The notes beneath the pieces are model-generated. The model saw only the letters and a list, made by a program, of their open reading frames with translations. It was not told where the DNA came from and ran no database searches. A stretch of 47,360 bases of DNA, taken from the NCBI GenBank assembly GCA_015064005.1, contig SVTA01000003.1:1-47360 (forward strand), given 5' to 3'. The position numbers were made by a program, and so were the translations under genes. The stretch comes from Oscillospiraceae bacterium. GTDB taxonomy: Bacteria; Bacillota; Clostridia; Oscillospirales; CAG-272. Positions 14,275 through 23,180 of the stretch are shown here, in pieces; the first letter of the stretch is position 1; every line of letters starts with the position of its first letter.

Positions 14275-16590
14275 TTTTTCCTTCTCCTTTTGTTCCTTTA
14301 TTTTTCTTTCTTTTTCTTTATCGCGATAGACGGAAGGTACAAATCGACCCAAGCGTAAGGCGTTCAGTACCACAAATACCGAGGAGCAGCTCATGGCCGC
14401 GGAGGCGATCATCGGCGTGAGCATGATCCCAAAGGCGGGATACAGCACGCCGGCTGCCACGGGAATACAGAGCGCGTTATAGCAAAGCGCCCAAAACAGA
14501 TTCTGTCGGATGTTCCGGCGGGTCGCCCTGCCGATCTCCACAGCGGCGACCGCGTCGCAAAGCGAGTTGCCTGCCAGCACCACGCCGGCGGACTCCACCG
14601 CAACGCCGGTGCCCGCTCCAATAGCGAGGCCCACGTCTGCACGGGCAAGCGCGGGGGCATCGTTGATACCGTCTCCCGCCATGGCAACGGTGCCCTTTTC
14701 GGCAAAATCTCGCACCGTCTGTTCCTTATCTGCGGGTAAAAGTCCCGCACGGTAGGTATGAATGCCGGCCTCTGCTGCGATTTTTGCCGCCACAGCCTCA
14801 TGATCGCCGGTCAGCATCACGGTATCCACGCCCAATCGACGCAGCGCCGCCACGGCCTCGGGGCTATCTCCTCGCAGCGTATCCGCCACACCCAGCACAC
14901 CGAGAACGGTATTACCTGCGGCAACAATTACCACACTTTTTCCCTCTTTTTCAAGACCGTTGACGGCCTTTTCTGCTTCAAGGGACAGTGCAGGAGCATT
15001 CTCCAGCGCGGAAAACAACGCCTTCCGGCCGGCAAAAAGCAATCGACCGTCCGCAAGTCTTCCGGATAAGCCAAGACCCGTGTGAGAGGCGAAATTTTCG
15101 ATTTCGACCCGCTGCTCCGAGAGCGCGGCAACGGCCTTTGCCACGGGATGTGTGGACTGTGCCTCCAGCGAGGCTGCAACACAGTAAAGCTCCTGCTCCG
15201 TACCGGACAGCACAACCGTATCCGTAACCCGCATGCGTCCCTCGGTGAGCGTGCCGGTCTTATCGGTCAACAGTACCTTGACGGTAGCCAGGGTCTCCAG
15301 CGCTTCTGCGCTTTTGAAAAGAATACCGAAGCGGGCGGCCCGTCCGCTGCCCACCGTAATGGCCGTGGGCGTGGCAAGACCCAGCGCACAGGGGCAGGAA
15401 ATGACCAGCACCGAGGTAGCGGCACGGAAGGCATCCGCCACGCTGCGGGTAAGGATCATCCATAAAACCGCTGTCAAAGCGGCAATACATAGCACAATGG
15501 GTACAAAAACGGCGCTGACCCTATCCGCCATGCGGGCAGCGGGCGCCTTGCTTGCGGCGGTTGCCTCCAGCAGCGCGGCAATCTGTCGCAGCGCTGTTTC
15601 CTCACCGGTTTTCGTGATACAAACAGTAATCAAGCCGTCCTCCAGCACCGTGGCACCGAATACCTCATCGCCCTCGCCAACGCTGCGGGGGAGCGATTCG
15701 CCGGTCAACATCGCCTCATTTGTGCTGCCGGATCCCTCGAAAATCACACCGTCTGCAGGGATTTTTTCTCCGGTGGGCACCAGAACCAGATCACCGACCT
15801 CCAAAAGCTCCGGTGGGATCTCCTCGATTTTCCCGTCCCTTTTGCGTCTGGCAATCTGTGCTTCCTCTGCCATCAGCGCGCGCACCGCGCCTGCCGCCCG
15901 GTGTCGGGCGCGTCCCTCCAGGTATTTGCCCACGGATACCAGCACCAATATCATTGCGGCGGATTCCAGATACAGCTGATGCACGTATTGATGCACCAGC
16001 GCAGCATTGCCCGTTGCTGTGCCGTAAAAAATAAACACACCCGCCACTACGCCGTATACGGCAGAGGCACCGGAGCCGAGGGCTACCAACGAATCCATAT
16101 TTGGCGCACCGTGCAGTAGCGCCGAAAAGCCCGCCTTAAAAAAGCGCCGCTCAAAAAACAGCACCGTAAATGCCAGCACCGCTTGAATGCTGAAAAACAC
16201 TCTCGGATATTTGGTCGCATCAAATATAGCGGGTAACGGCAATGGCGTCATATGCCACATAGCCACCGCCATCAGGAGCAGCACCAATCCTCCGCAAAGG
16301 GAAAGGCGAAAAAGCTCTCTCTTTTTTTCTGATTTTTCTTTTTCTTCATCTGCCGCCGCGTCCCGTTTTTCAAGCCCGTATCCGGCCCTTTTCAGAGAAA
16401 CAGCCAGCTTTTTGAATTGGACATCCTCTCTGCCCTCCTCCACCTCAACCGTAAGCGTGCCGGAAAGCAGACTGACCTGGAAGGGGCAGCTTTCTCCCAC
16501 CACGGACCGTACGGCACGCTCTACGTGCGCAACACACGCCGAGCAGGTCATACCCTTTACGCGATATATTTCTGTTTTTATTGTTTTCAC
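14050..16590 (-). CDS. copA: Copper-translocating P-type ATPase with C-terminal CopZ-like domain
   Basis: An 846-residue P1B-type ATPase, probably exporting Cu(I) across the cell membrane. An N-terminal heavy-metal domain carries GMTCSACVAHV (C16, C19). Core motifs follow in order: phosphatase-loop TGES, membrane CPC in VISCPCALGLATPTA, phosphorylation DKTGTLTEG, HP in STHPVAKAV, and hinge GDGINDAPALARADVG. The last helix has MSCSS, the copper-type M-x-x-S-S signature. After a very charged linker (RDKEKERKIKEQKEKEK) comes a second metal-binding domain with GMMCGHC, so a CopZ-like chaperone is fused at the C-terminus, an uncommon arrangement. AGGGAAG precedes ATG. A CsoR or CopY regulator gene is not adjacent. 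Confidence 0.95.
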   Translation of the reverse strand: MKTIKTEIYRVKGMTCSACVAHVERAVRSVVGESCPFQVSLLSGTLTVEVEEGREDVQFKKLAVSLKRAGYGLEKRDAAADEEKEKSEKKRELFRLSLCGGLVLLLMAVAMWHMTPLPLPAIFDATKYPRVFFSIQAVLAFTVLFFERRFFKAGFSALLHGAPNMDSLVALGSGASAVYGVVAGVFIFYGTATGNAALVHQYVHQLYLESAAMILVLVSVGKYLEGRARHRAAGAVRALMAEEAQIARRKRDGKIEEIPPELLEVGDLVLVPTGEKIPADGVIFEGSGSTNEAMLTGESLPRSVGEGDEVFGATVLEDGLITVCITKTGEETALRQIAALLEATAASKAPAARMADRVSAVFVPIVLCIAALTAVLWMILTRSVADAFRAATSVLVISCPCALGLATPTAITVGSGRAARFGILFKSAEALETLATVKVLLTDKTGTLTEGRMRVTDTVVLSGTEQELYCVAASLEAQSTHPVAKAVAALSEQRVEIENFASHTGLGLSGRLADGRLLFAGRKALFSALENAPALSLEAEKAVNGLEKEGKSVVIVAAGNTVLGVLGVADTLRGDSPEAVAALRRLGVDTVMLTGDHEAVAAKIAAEAGIHTYRAGLLPADKEQTVRDFAEKGTVAMAGDGINDAPALARADVGLAIGAGTGVAVESAGVVLAGNSLCDAVAAVEIGRATRRNIRQNLFWALCYNALCIPVAAGVLYPAFGIMLTPMIASAAMSCSSVFVVLNALRLGRFVPSVYRDKEKERKIKEQKEKEKMLFKKSEIVTTVLTVEGMMCGHCSARVEAALTAISGVKSAKADLAAGTVTVEAAAKVKPEALITAVKAAGYQAK

Positions 16591-16655
16591 TTCCCTTCGT
16601 TATTGTTAGTATATACGATCTTCTTTTTAAAATCAAGGCCATTTTCCCTTCGTTA
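16591..16655 (-). promoter_or_regulatory. copA promoter framed by a 12-bp direct repeat
   Basis: On the - strand, TTGATT (16631-16636) and TATACT (16608-16613) are 17 bp apart. The 12-mer TAACGAAGGGAA occurs twice in the same orientation: at 16644-16655, just upstream of the -35, and at 16591-16602, downstream of the -10 and including the ribosome site. Their offset of 53 bp is close to five helical turns, which would suit a bound regulator. No regulator gene is adjacent. Confidence 0.6.
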
Positions 16656-16711
16656 AAAGTAAATAAATTGTGAACTTTTATATTTTCACGCGTGTGTGCG
16701 CGCGAAAATAC

Positions 16712-16740
16712 TTGTTTTATCTTAAGATATATGTTATAAT
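16712..16740 (+). promoter_or_regulatory. Promoter of dnaA
   Basis: TTGTTT (16712-16717) and a consensus TATAAT (16735-16740) are 17 bp apart. The leader is about 40 nt and ends in AAGGAGGT before the dnaA start. No clear DnaA box was found next to this promoter. Confidence 0.75.
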
Positions 16741-16785
16741 ATGTTTATATATAATTACAGATTTTAATTTCAAGGAGGTAATTTT

Positions 16786-18165
16786 ATGGCTTGTCCCGAA
16801 GAAATACTGTCGTTTTGGGAGCTGGTAAAAGAATCCTTTCGAAAAGAATGCGCCGTTGAGATATTCAATCTTTGGTATAACGACATTACGCCCGTTGATT
16901 ATCAGGCTGAAGGCGAAAATCTGATTTTTTCCGCCACCTCCGAGTTCAAGCTGAAGTATCTGACGGAAAAATATAAGCCGCTGATTGAACATCGGTTTTC
17001 TACACTGATTGGCATGGATCTTCATATTTCCTTCGTATGCAAAGCTCCCAACACCTCCGTTGAGGAGCTGAAGAAGAGAATTTCACCCGCGGAGTCGGCT
17101 GCAGCGCCGGTGGAAAGCATTCCCGCCGAGAGCAACGCGGAAAACATACAGCGTGCCAAATATACCTTTGATAATTTCATCGTGGGCGAGGCAAATAAAT
17201 TTGCCCGTGCCGCCTGCTGGAAGGTTGCCAATAATCCCTATACCGAATGGAATCCGCTTTTTCTTTACGGTCCCAGCGGTGTGGGTAAAACGCACCTGAT
17301 GTGCGCGGTGATCAACGAGCTGCGCCGCCAAAATCCCAATATCCGGGTGGTCTACATCAAGGGTGACGATTTTATCAACGACATGATCAAGTGCATCGCA
17401 AACAGCACCATGGAAACCTTCCGTGCCCGCTATCGCAGCTGTGACGTGCTGCTGATTGACGATATTCAGTTTATCGCCGGCAAGGAGGCCACACAGATGG
17501 AGGTCTTCAACACCTTCCAGACCCTGTTTGACGACGGCAAGCAGATCATTCTCGCCTCCGACCGTCCGCCAAAGGATATCAACCCACTGGAGGAGCGCCT
17601 TCGCTCCCGCTTTGAGCAGGGACTACTGGCGGATATCAATCCTCCCGATCTTGAGCTGCGCGTTGCGATCCTGCGAAAAAAGGCAGAAACACTGGACATT
17701 GACCTGCCCGATGACGTACTGACCTTCCTTGCGGAAAATCTGCGCTCCAATATCCGTCAGATCGAGGGTGCCATTAAAAAGCTGGCAGCCAAAAGCCTGG
17801 TGGAGGGCAGAATGATTTCTATGGAGCTGGCAAAGGATTGCATCACCGATCTGCGTGGAGAAACCGAGCCGCTGAATGTTACCATTGATAAGATCTTCGC
17901 TGCCGTATTTAAAAAATTCGGTATACAAAAGGAAGAGCTGGTGGGCAAAAAGCGTAACAAGGAAATTGCCAACCCCCGGCACATCTGTGTATTTCTTATC
18001 CGGGAAATTACGGAAATGTCCTATCCCAATATCAGCAAAATTTTTGACCGCGATCACGCCACAGTAATGGCCTCCATTGAGGTGGTGAAAAAGCGTATCT
18101 CCTCCGACCCCGTTTACGCCATGGATATTGAAACGCTCCGCAAGGAAATTTGCGGAAATCAATAA
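16786..18165 (+). CDS. dnaA: Chromosomal replication initiator protein DnaA
   Basis: A 459-residue initiator. Domain I (about residues 1-90) begins ILSFWELVKESFRKE. A short variable linker rich in alanine and glutamate follows. Domain III is the AAA+ ATPase, opening with YTFDNFIVGEANKFA near residue 125, with Walker A GPSGVGKTH near 162 and Walker B VLLIDDIQF near 223. Domain IV binds DNA; its signature segment FDRDHATVMASIEVV lies near residue 420. ATG is preceded by a full AAGGAGGT site. Its protein binds the boxes in the intergenic region just downstream and probably those near 46.0 kb. Confidence 0.98.
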   Translation: MACPEEILSFWELVKESFRKECAVEIFNLWYNDITPVDYQAEGENLIFSATSEFKLKYLTEKYKPLIEHRFSTLIGMDLHISFVCKAPNTSVEELKKRISPAESAAAPVESIPAESNAENIQRAKYTFDNFIVGEANKFARAACWKVANNPYTEWNPLFLYGPSGVGKTHLMCAVINELRRQNPNIRVVYIKGDDFINDMIKCIANSTMETFRARYRSCDVLLIDDIQFIAGKEATQMEVFNTFQTLFDDGKQIILASDRPPKDINPLEERLRSRFEQGLLADINPPDLELRVAILRKKAETLDIDLPDDVLTFLAENLRSNIRQIEGAIKKLAAKSLVEGRMISMELAKDCITDLRGETEPLNVTIDKIFAAVFKKFGIQKEELVGKKRNKEIANPRHICVFLIREITEMSYPNISKIFDRDHATVMASIEVVKKRISSDPVYAMDIETLRKEICGNQ

Positions 18166-18613
18166 TTTTTCGGCAGCCTTTCCACTCCTATAAAAAATGC
18201 TGCGTAAAACCTATGAAAAACTCGCGGGATCCGCTTATTTCCTATTTTTCTTCTCTGTGTAAAACATAAAGCAAATGTGTAAACGGTACTTAAAAATCAC
18301 TTTTCCGCAGCATTTTTGCGAAATTTCCGTTGTGTAAAACAAAAGATTTTATACAGAAAAATCATTTCAGTCCGCAAAATCCTTCAGAAAAGAAAAATTT
18401 CACCGGAAGACCTCTTTTTTTCACAGCCTGAGGAGCTTCTCTTGCCCTTCTTTTCCATATTGTTTTGCCGCTGAAAATTTCGCAAAATACCGTGCCACAA
18501 TCGCTTTTTGAGTTTTCCACAGTTTCCACGCCCCCTAATACTTTTACTACGAAATTATAATATCATTATATCTCTTTTTGTCCCCTCCGGGGACGAGAGC
18601 GAAAGGAGTATTT
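18166..18613. other. Probable chromosomal origin (oriC) between dnaA and dnaN
   Basis: A 448-bp AT-rich gene-free stretch with several DnaA-box-like 9-mers matching TTWTNCACA on either strand: TGTGTAAAA at 18256-18264 and 18331-18339, TGTGTAAAC at 18276-18284, and TTTTCCACA at 18513-18521. Near matches are TGCGTAAAA (18201-18209) and TTTTCCGCA (18301-18309). The latter two lie in a 17-bp inverted repeat (18193-18209 / 18301-18317, one mismatch) that encloses two of the boxes. An AT-rich run at 18536-18580 could unwind. Its place between dnaA and dnaN is a usual origin position in Firmicutes. A small hairpin (18580-18594) precedes the dnaN ribosome site. Confidence 0.75.
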
Positions 18614-19768
18614 ATGAAAATCGTTTTAAACCGTCAACAGACCATTGCTCTGCTTTCTCCTCTGATGTGCGCCGTTTCCAATAAATCCACTGTAGCTGCT
18701 GCTGAGTGCGTGTTGATCGAGGCCTCGTTCCCCGATGTTTGCAAATTCACCACATATGATCTGGAAAAGGGTGTTTCTACCACCACGACCACCAAGGTGC
18801 TGGAGGAAGGCTGCTACATCATCAACGCGCAAAAAATGATGCAGACCCTGCGCGTGATGGACGGTGAGGAGGTTACGCTTTCCGTTGACGACAAGCTTTG
18901 CGCTATTTTTGCCTGTGGAAAATCCTCTCATAAGATGATCGCGCTGAACGGTGCGGATTTTCCTGAGCTGCCCTACCTTTCTAATGAAAAGGGCTTTACA
19001 ATGCCCGAGGGCACGCTGCGTGAGATGCTTTCCAAAACCATGTACGCAATGGGCGTAAATGATCAGCGCCCCGTGCTGAACGGCTGCTTCTTTGAGGTGA
19101 AAAACGATAGCATCCTGCTTGTTTCCTGTGATAGCTTCAAGCTGGCAAGATGTAAGACGGCAGTGGCACTGCAAAACGGTAATGCCGATGGCAGTGATCT
19201 TTCCTTCCGCTTTATCGTACCCGTTAAGACGGTAAATGATCTTTTCAAGCTGCTTTCCTCTGATGAGGAAAAGTCTGTCAGCATTTACATGACCAGAAAG
19301 CATATTCTTTTCCACATCGGTGAGCTGGAGTTTTTCTCCCGTCTCATTGACGGTGAATATATCGAATATGATCGCATTATCCGCAAGGATAGCAAGATTT
19401 TTGCGACCCTTAACAGAGATGAGCTGATCTCTTCTCTGGAAAGAGCTGCCCTGATCACAGAGGAGCGTGTGATGAACAGTGTGCGCTCTCACGTGAAGCT
19501 GCATTTTGAGGGCGGCCTTCTGAAGATCCTTGCCGCCTCCTCTGCCGGCAGCACCTATGATGAGATCGAGATCGAGCATGAGGGCGGAGATATTCTCATT
19601 GCCTTCAACAACCGCTTCCTCATTGATTCCGTCAGAGCCTGTGACAGTGAAACCATTAAAATGTCCCTTTCCTCCAATCTCGCCAGCGTCAATATTGAGC
19701 CGGCAGACGGTAAGGAAGAGGGTGCTGAGGATCTCTTTATGCTGCTGCCTGTCAGAATGAAGGAATAA
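18614..19768 (+). CDS. dnaN: DNA polymerase III beta sliding clamp
   Basis: A 384-residue protein forming the ring that tethers DNA polymerase III to DNA. The three repeated clamp domains are visible from spacing and from typical segments: MKIVLNRQQ at the N-terminus, YEIECDS-like DEIEIEHEGG, and FNNRFLIDSVRAC late in domain 3. The usual C-terminal LLPVR core appears as MLLPVRM. I chose the ATG at 18614, which has AAAGGAG 5 nt upstream; an upstream in-frame ATG at 18578 has no ribosome site and falls in the origin region. recF begins 6 nt after the stop. Confidence 0.96.
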   Translation: MKIVLNRQQTIALLSPLMCAVSNKSTVAAAECVLIEASFPDVCKFTTYDLEKGVSTTTTTKVLEEGCYIINAQKMMQTLRVMDGEEVTLSVDDKLCAIFACGKSSHKMIALNGADFPELPYLSNEKGFTMPEGTLREMLSKTMYAMGVNDQRPVLNGCFFEVKNDSILLVSCDSFKLARCKTAVALQNGNADGSDLSFRFIVPVKTVNDLFKLLSSDEEKSVSIYMTRKHILFHIGELEFFSRLIDGEYIEYDRIIRKDSKIFATLNRDELISSLERAALITEERVMNSVRSHVKLHFEGGLLKILAASSAGSTYDEIEIEHEGGDILIAFNNRFLIDSVRACDSETIKMSLSSNLASVNIEPADGKEEGAEDLFMLLPVRMKE

Positions 19769-19774
19769 TACGGC

Positions 19775-20887
19775 ATGATCGCAAAAACATTAAAGCTTCA
19801 TCAGTTTCGCAACGTCAGCGACGCGGAGATTTCCTTTTCTGAGGGCGTCAACGTACTGTACGGCGACAACGCGGAGGGAAAAACGAATCTGCTGGAAGCT
19901 TTATATTACGCCTCCATCGGTAAAAGCTTTCGTGGTCAGCATGTAAATGAGCTTGTCCGCTTTGGTACCAATGAGGCGCAGATATCCCTTGATTACAACA
20001 GCTGTGGCCGTGACCAGAACATCAAAATTCAATTTTTTGACGGAAGGGTCAGAACGGTAGAAAAAAACAGGGTAAAAATCCCCCGTATGTCGGAGCTTGT
20101 GGGCTCCTTTAAGGCGGTTCTCTTTTGCCCGGAGCATCTTTCCCTCATTAAGGACGGTCCCGCGGAGCGCAGGCAGTTTTTGGATATTGCCATCAGCGCT
20201 CTGGAGCCCGCTTACCTTGCGGCGCTGCAGCGCTATAACCGTATTTTAAAGCAAAGAAATACGCTTTTGAAGAGTGCGGAAAAGAATCCTGCGGATTTCA
20301 AGGATACCGTGGATATCTGGTCGCAGCAGTTGGCAAGAGAGGGCGCTTATATTGCAAAAAGCCGGGAACGGTATGTGAAAAGAGCCTCTTTTTACGTAGA
20401 AGAATGCTTTGCCGATATGACAGGAACCAGAGAAAAGCCCTCCCTTGTCTATCACGGCTGTGGCGGTAAGGAGCTGGATACGTACGGCGACGTACAAAAA
20501 ACCGAGGTCGTGCTTTACAAAAGACTCTCGGAAAACCACGAGCGGGAAATCGGCGCGGGTGCCACACTGTACGGCATTCATAAGGATGACGTGGAGGTTT
20601 ATCTCAACGAGCGGGCTGCCAGGATCTACTGCTCCCAGGGACAGCAAAGATCCCTTGCCTTGGCGCTGAAAATAGCGGAAGCAGAGCTTTGTCGCGAGGA
20701 TTGCGGTGAATACCCGGTGCTGCTGTTTGACGACGTTTTATCTGAGCTGGATGAAAACCGCAGAAATTATCTCCTGCAAAAGATCAAGGGAAAGCAGGTG
20801 ATCCTTACCACCTGTGAAAAGGAAGAATTTTTGGCAACTCACCGCATTTTTGTAAAAGGCGGCATCTATCAAGCTGAAACGGAGTAA
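19775..20887 (+). CDS. recF: DNA replication and repair protein RecF
   Basis: A 370-residue SMC-like ATPase that helps load RecA at gaps and restart replication. Walker A is in YGDNAEGKTNLLEALYY near residue 28. The ABC-type signature is YCSQGQQRSLALALKIAE near 288, and Walker B is VLLFDDVLSELDENR near 313. Length is normal for the family (about 360-370). The start overlaps nothing but sits 6 nt after dnaN, using AAGGAA inside the dnaN end. The small remB gene follows after 4 nt, so dnaN, recF and remB form a tight run. Confidence 0.96.
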   Translation: MIAKTLKLHQFRNVSDAEISFSEGVNVLYGDNAEGKTNLLEALYYASIGKSFRGQHVNELVRFGTNEAQISLDYNSCGRDQNIKIQFFDGRVRTVEKNRVKIPRMSELVGSFKAVLFCPEHLSLIKDGPAERRQFLDIAISALEPAYLAALQRYNRILKQRNTLLKSAEKNPADFKDTVDIWSQQLAREGAYIAKSRERYVKRASFYVEECFADMTGTREKPSLVYHGCGGKELDTYGDVQKTEVVLYKRLSENHEREIGAGATLYGIHKDDVEVYLNERAARIYCSQGQQRSLALALKIAEAELCREDCGEYPVLLFDDVLSELDENRRNYLLQKIKGKQVILTTCEKEEFLATHRIFVKGGIYQAETE

Positions 20888-20891
20888 AAAA

Positions 20892-21149
20892 ATGTTTTTA
20901 CACGTAGGCAATAATAAAAACATTAGAGAAAAGGATATCATCGGCATTTTTGACGCGGACACCGCCACCGTTTCCTCGGTAACGAGAAAATTTCTCACCG
21001 AGGCGGAAAAGCGGGGCGAGGTCGAGATTGCGGGTGAGGAAATACCGAAATCGTTTGTGATTTTTCGCAAAAAGGGCGGAAACGGTATTTGTTTTTCTCA
21101 ATTATCCACATCTGCCCTGCTTGGCAGAAGTGATAATCCAAAAAATTAA
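20892..21149 (+). CDS. remB: RemB-like DUF370 family protein
   Basis: An 85-residue protein of the DUF370 family (extracellular matrix regulator RemB, also YaaB). Such genes commonly sit between recF and gyrB in Firmicutes, as here. In Bacillus the RemA paralogue binds DNA at biofilm-gene promoters; the function of RemB is less clear. The typical start MFLHVGNNKNIREKDIIGIFD shape is seen as MFLHVGNNKN followed by DIIGIFDADT. The C-terminal third contains a perfect DnaA box at DNA level (21102-21110). Confidence 0.88.
   Translation: MFLHVGNNKNIREKDIIGIFDADTATVSSVTRKFLTEAEKRGEVEIAGEEIPKSFVIFRKKGGNGICFSQLSTSALLGRSDNPKN
21102..21110 (+). promoter_or_regulatory. Perfect consensus DnaA box in the end of remB
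   Basis: TTATCCACA, the full consensus DnaA box, lies inside the remB coding sequence 86 bp before the gyrB start. The candidate origin boxes upstream are less exact matches. A regulatory role at gyrB is possible, but a chance match in coding DNA cannot be excluded. Confidence 0.5.
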
Positions 21150-21195
21150 AAGCGTAACATAAAGAATTGTGAAGTTCGAAAAGGAAGGACAGAAC

Positions 21196-23160
21196 ATGGC
21201 AAACAACGAAGAAAAAAGACAAGTGTACGACGACAGTCAAATACAGGTTTTGGAGGGTCTGGAGGCGGTGCGCCGCCGTCCGGGCATGTATATCGGCTCC
21301 ACCTCGTTGCGCGGCTTGCATCATTTGGTTTATGAGATCGTGGATAACTCCATCGACGAGGCACTGGCCGGCCGATGCAGTAATATTGACGTTACCCTTC
21401 TGCCCGACGGCTCCGTTGCCATTCAGGATGACGGTCAGGGTATTCCCGGCGGCATTCATCCCAAGATGGGTATTCCTACACTTGAGGTTATATTTACCGT
21501 GCTCCATGCCGGCGGCAAGTTTGACGGCAACGGATACGAGTTTTCCGGCGGTCTGCACGGTGTAGGCTCCTCGGTTGTAAACGCGCTTTCCGAGTGGATC
21601 GAGCTGGAATCCTGCTATCAGGGTCGCCGTTATACCGAGCGCTTTGAGCGCGGTGTGGTGGCAAGGCCCTTTGCGGATGAGGGCGTCACCGAAAAGCACG
21701 GCCTTTTCGTGCGCTTTAAACCCGACGATACCATCTTTGACGAGGTGGAATTTGATTACGAAACGCTTTTGAAGCGTCTGCGCGAGCAGGCGTTCCTCAA
21801 TGCAGGCGTTACCATTTCCATTACCGACAAGCGTCCGCAGGCAGAGAAGGAGGACGGCTCCTTTACCGGTGAGGTGATGCAGTATGACGGTGGTATCCGC
21901 AATTTTGTAACCTATCTCAACGAGCAAAAGCACGCGCAGGCAGTGCATCCTGAGGTGGTTTACATTCGCGGAGAGAAGGTGGAGGAGGAGCGCGGCCGCA
22001 CCATTATGGAGGTGGCACTGCAGTACACCACCACCTATACCGAAACCTTTATGACCTTTGCCAACGACATCAATACTCACGAGGGCGGTACCCACGAGGA
22101 GGGCTTTAAAAAGGCGCTGACAAAGGTGATTAACGAATATGCCCGCAAGTACAAAATTCTGAAGGATAAGGATCTGAATCTGAAGCCCGAGGACGTGCGC
22201 GAGGGTCTTACCGCTATCGTTTCCGTCAAGCTGAAGGAGGCACAGTTCGAGGGTCAGACCAAAACAAAGCTTGGCAACGCTCACGTGCGCCAGTTTGTGG
22301 ATAAGGTGGTTACCGAAAAGCTGACCGAGTACTTTGAGGAGCATCCCAATGAGGGAAGAGCTATCATTGAAAAGGCCGTTCTGGCAAGCCAGGCAAGAGA
22401 GGCCGCCCGTAAGGCAAGAGAGGCCAGCCGTCGCAAGAATCCGCTGGAATCCATGTCCCTGCCCGGTAAGCTTTCCGACTGCACCGAGCGCAACAAGGAG
22501 CTCACCGAGGTCTATTTGGTGGAGGGAGATTCCGCAGGAGGCTCTGCAAAGCAGGGTCGAGATCCCCGCTTCCAGGCCATTCTCCCCTTGCGCGGTAAGA
22601 TTCTGAACGTAGAAAAGATCAATCCCACAAAGGTATATGCCAATCAGTCCGTGCAGCCTATCATTCAGGCGCTGGGCTGCGGCATCGGCCCTGATTTTGA
22701 TATTGAAAAGCTCCGCTACGGTAAGATCATTCTCATGGCGGATGCGGACGTGGACGGCTCGCATATTCAGATTCTGCTTCTCACATTCCTGTTCCGTCAC
22801 ATGAAACCGCTGATTGAAAACGGGCGCGTGTTCCTTGCAAAGCCTCCGCTTTACAAGATCTATAAGCGATCCGGCCGTGTGGGTGGCGAAAAATACGCCT
22901 ACACCGATGCCGAGCGTGACGCCCTGCTTGCCGAAAACAAGGGCTTTGAGGCAGACCGCTACAAGGGTCTTGGTGAGATGAACCCGGATCAGCTCTGGGA
23001 GACCACCATGGATCCCGAGCGCCGCATTTTGCTGCGTGTGACCATGGAGGATGCCATCCTCTGTGACCAGATATTTGCCACGCTGATGGGCGATGAGGTG
23101 GAGCCTCGCCGCGCCTTCATCGAGGAAAACGCCAGATTTGCTGAAAATCTGGATATCTGA
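21196..23160 (+). CDS. gyrB: DNA gyrase subunit B
   Basis: A 654-residue ATPase subunit of gyrase. The GHKL ATPase motifs are clear: [29 protein letters not shown] and [15 protein letters not shown]. The TOPRIM domain follows with [14 protein letters not shown] near residue 440 and [13 protein letters not shown] near 515. The ATG at 21196 has AAGGAAGG seven nt upstream; a GTG further upstream (21169) is in frame but has no site. Length suits a Gram-positive GyrB without the extra proteobacterial insertion. gyrA starts 20 nt downstream. Confidence 0.98.
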   Translation: MANNEEKRQVYDDSQIQVLEGLEAVRRRPGMYIGSTSLRGLHHLVYEIVDNSIDEALAGRCSNIDVTLLPDGSVAIQDDGQGIPGGIHPKMGIPTLEVIFTVLHAGGKFDGNGYEFSGGLHGVGSSVVNALSEWIELESCYQGRRYTERFERGVVARPFADEGVTEKHGLFVRFKPDDTIFDEVEFDYETLLKRLREQAFLNAGVTISITDKRPQAEKEDGSFTGEVMQYDGGIRNFVTYLNEQKHAQAVHPEVVYIRGEKVEEERGRTIMEVALQYTTTYTETFMTFANDINTHEGGTHEEGFKKALTKVINEYARKYKILKDKDLNLKPEDVREGLTAIVSVKLKEAQFEGQTKTKLGNAHVRQFVDKVVTEKLTEYFEEHPNEGRAIIEKAVLASQAREAARKAREASRRKNPLESMSLPGKLSDCTERNKELTEVYLVEGDSAGGSAKQGRDPRFQAILPLRGKILNVEKINPTKVYANQSVQPIIQALGCGIGPDFDIEKLRYGKIILMADADVDGSHIQILLLTFLFRHMKPLIENGRVFLAKPPLYKIYKRSGRVGGEKYAYTDAERDALLAENKGFEADRYKGLGEMNPDQLWETTMDPERRILLRVTMEDAILCDQIFATLMGDEVEPRRAFIEENARFAENLDI

Positions 23161-23180
23161 TCAGAAAGGTGATAGAAAAA

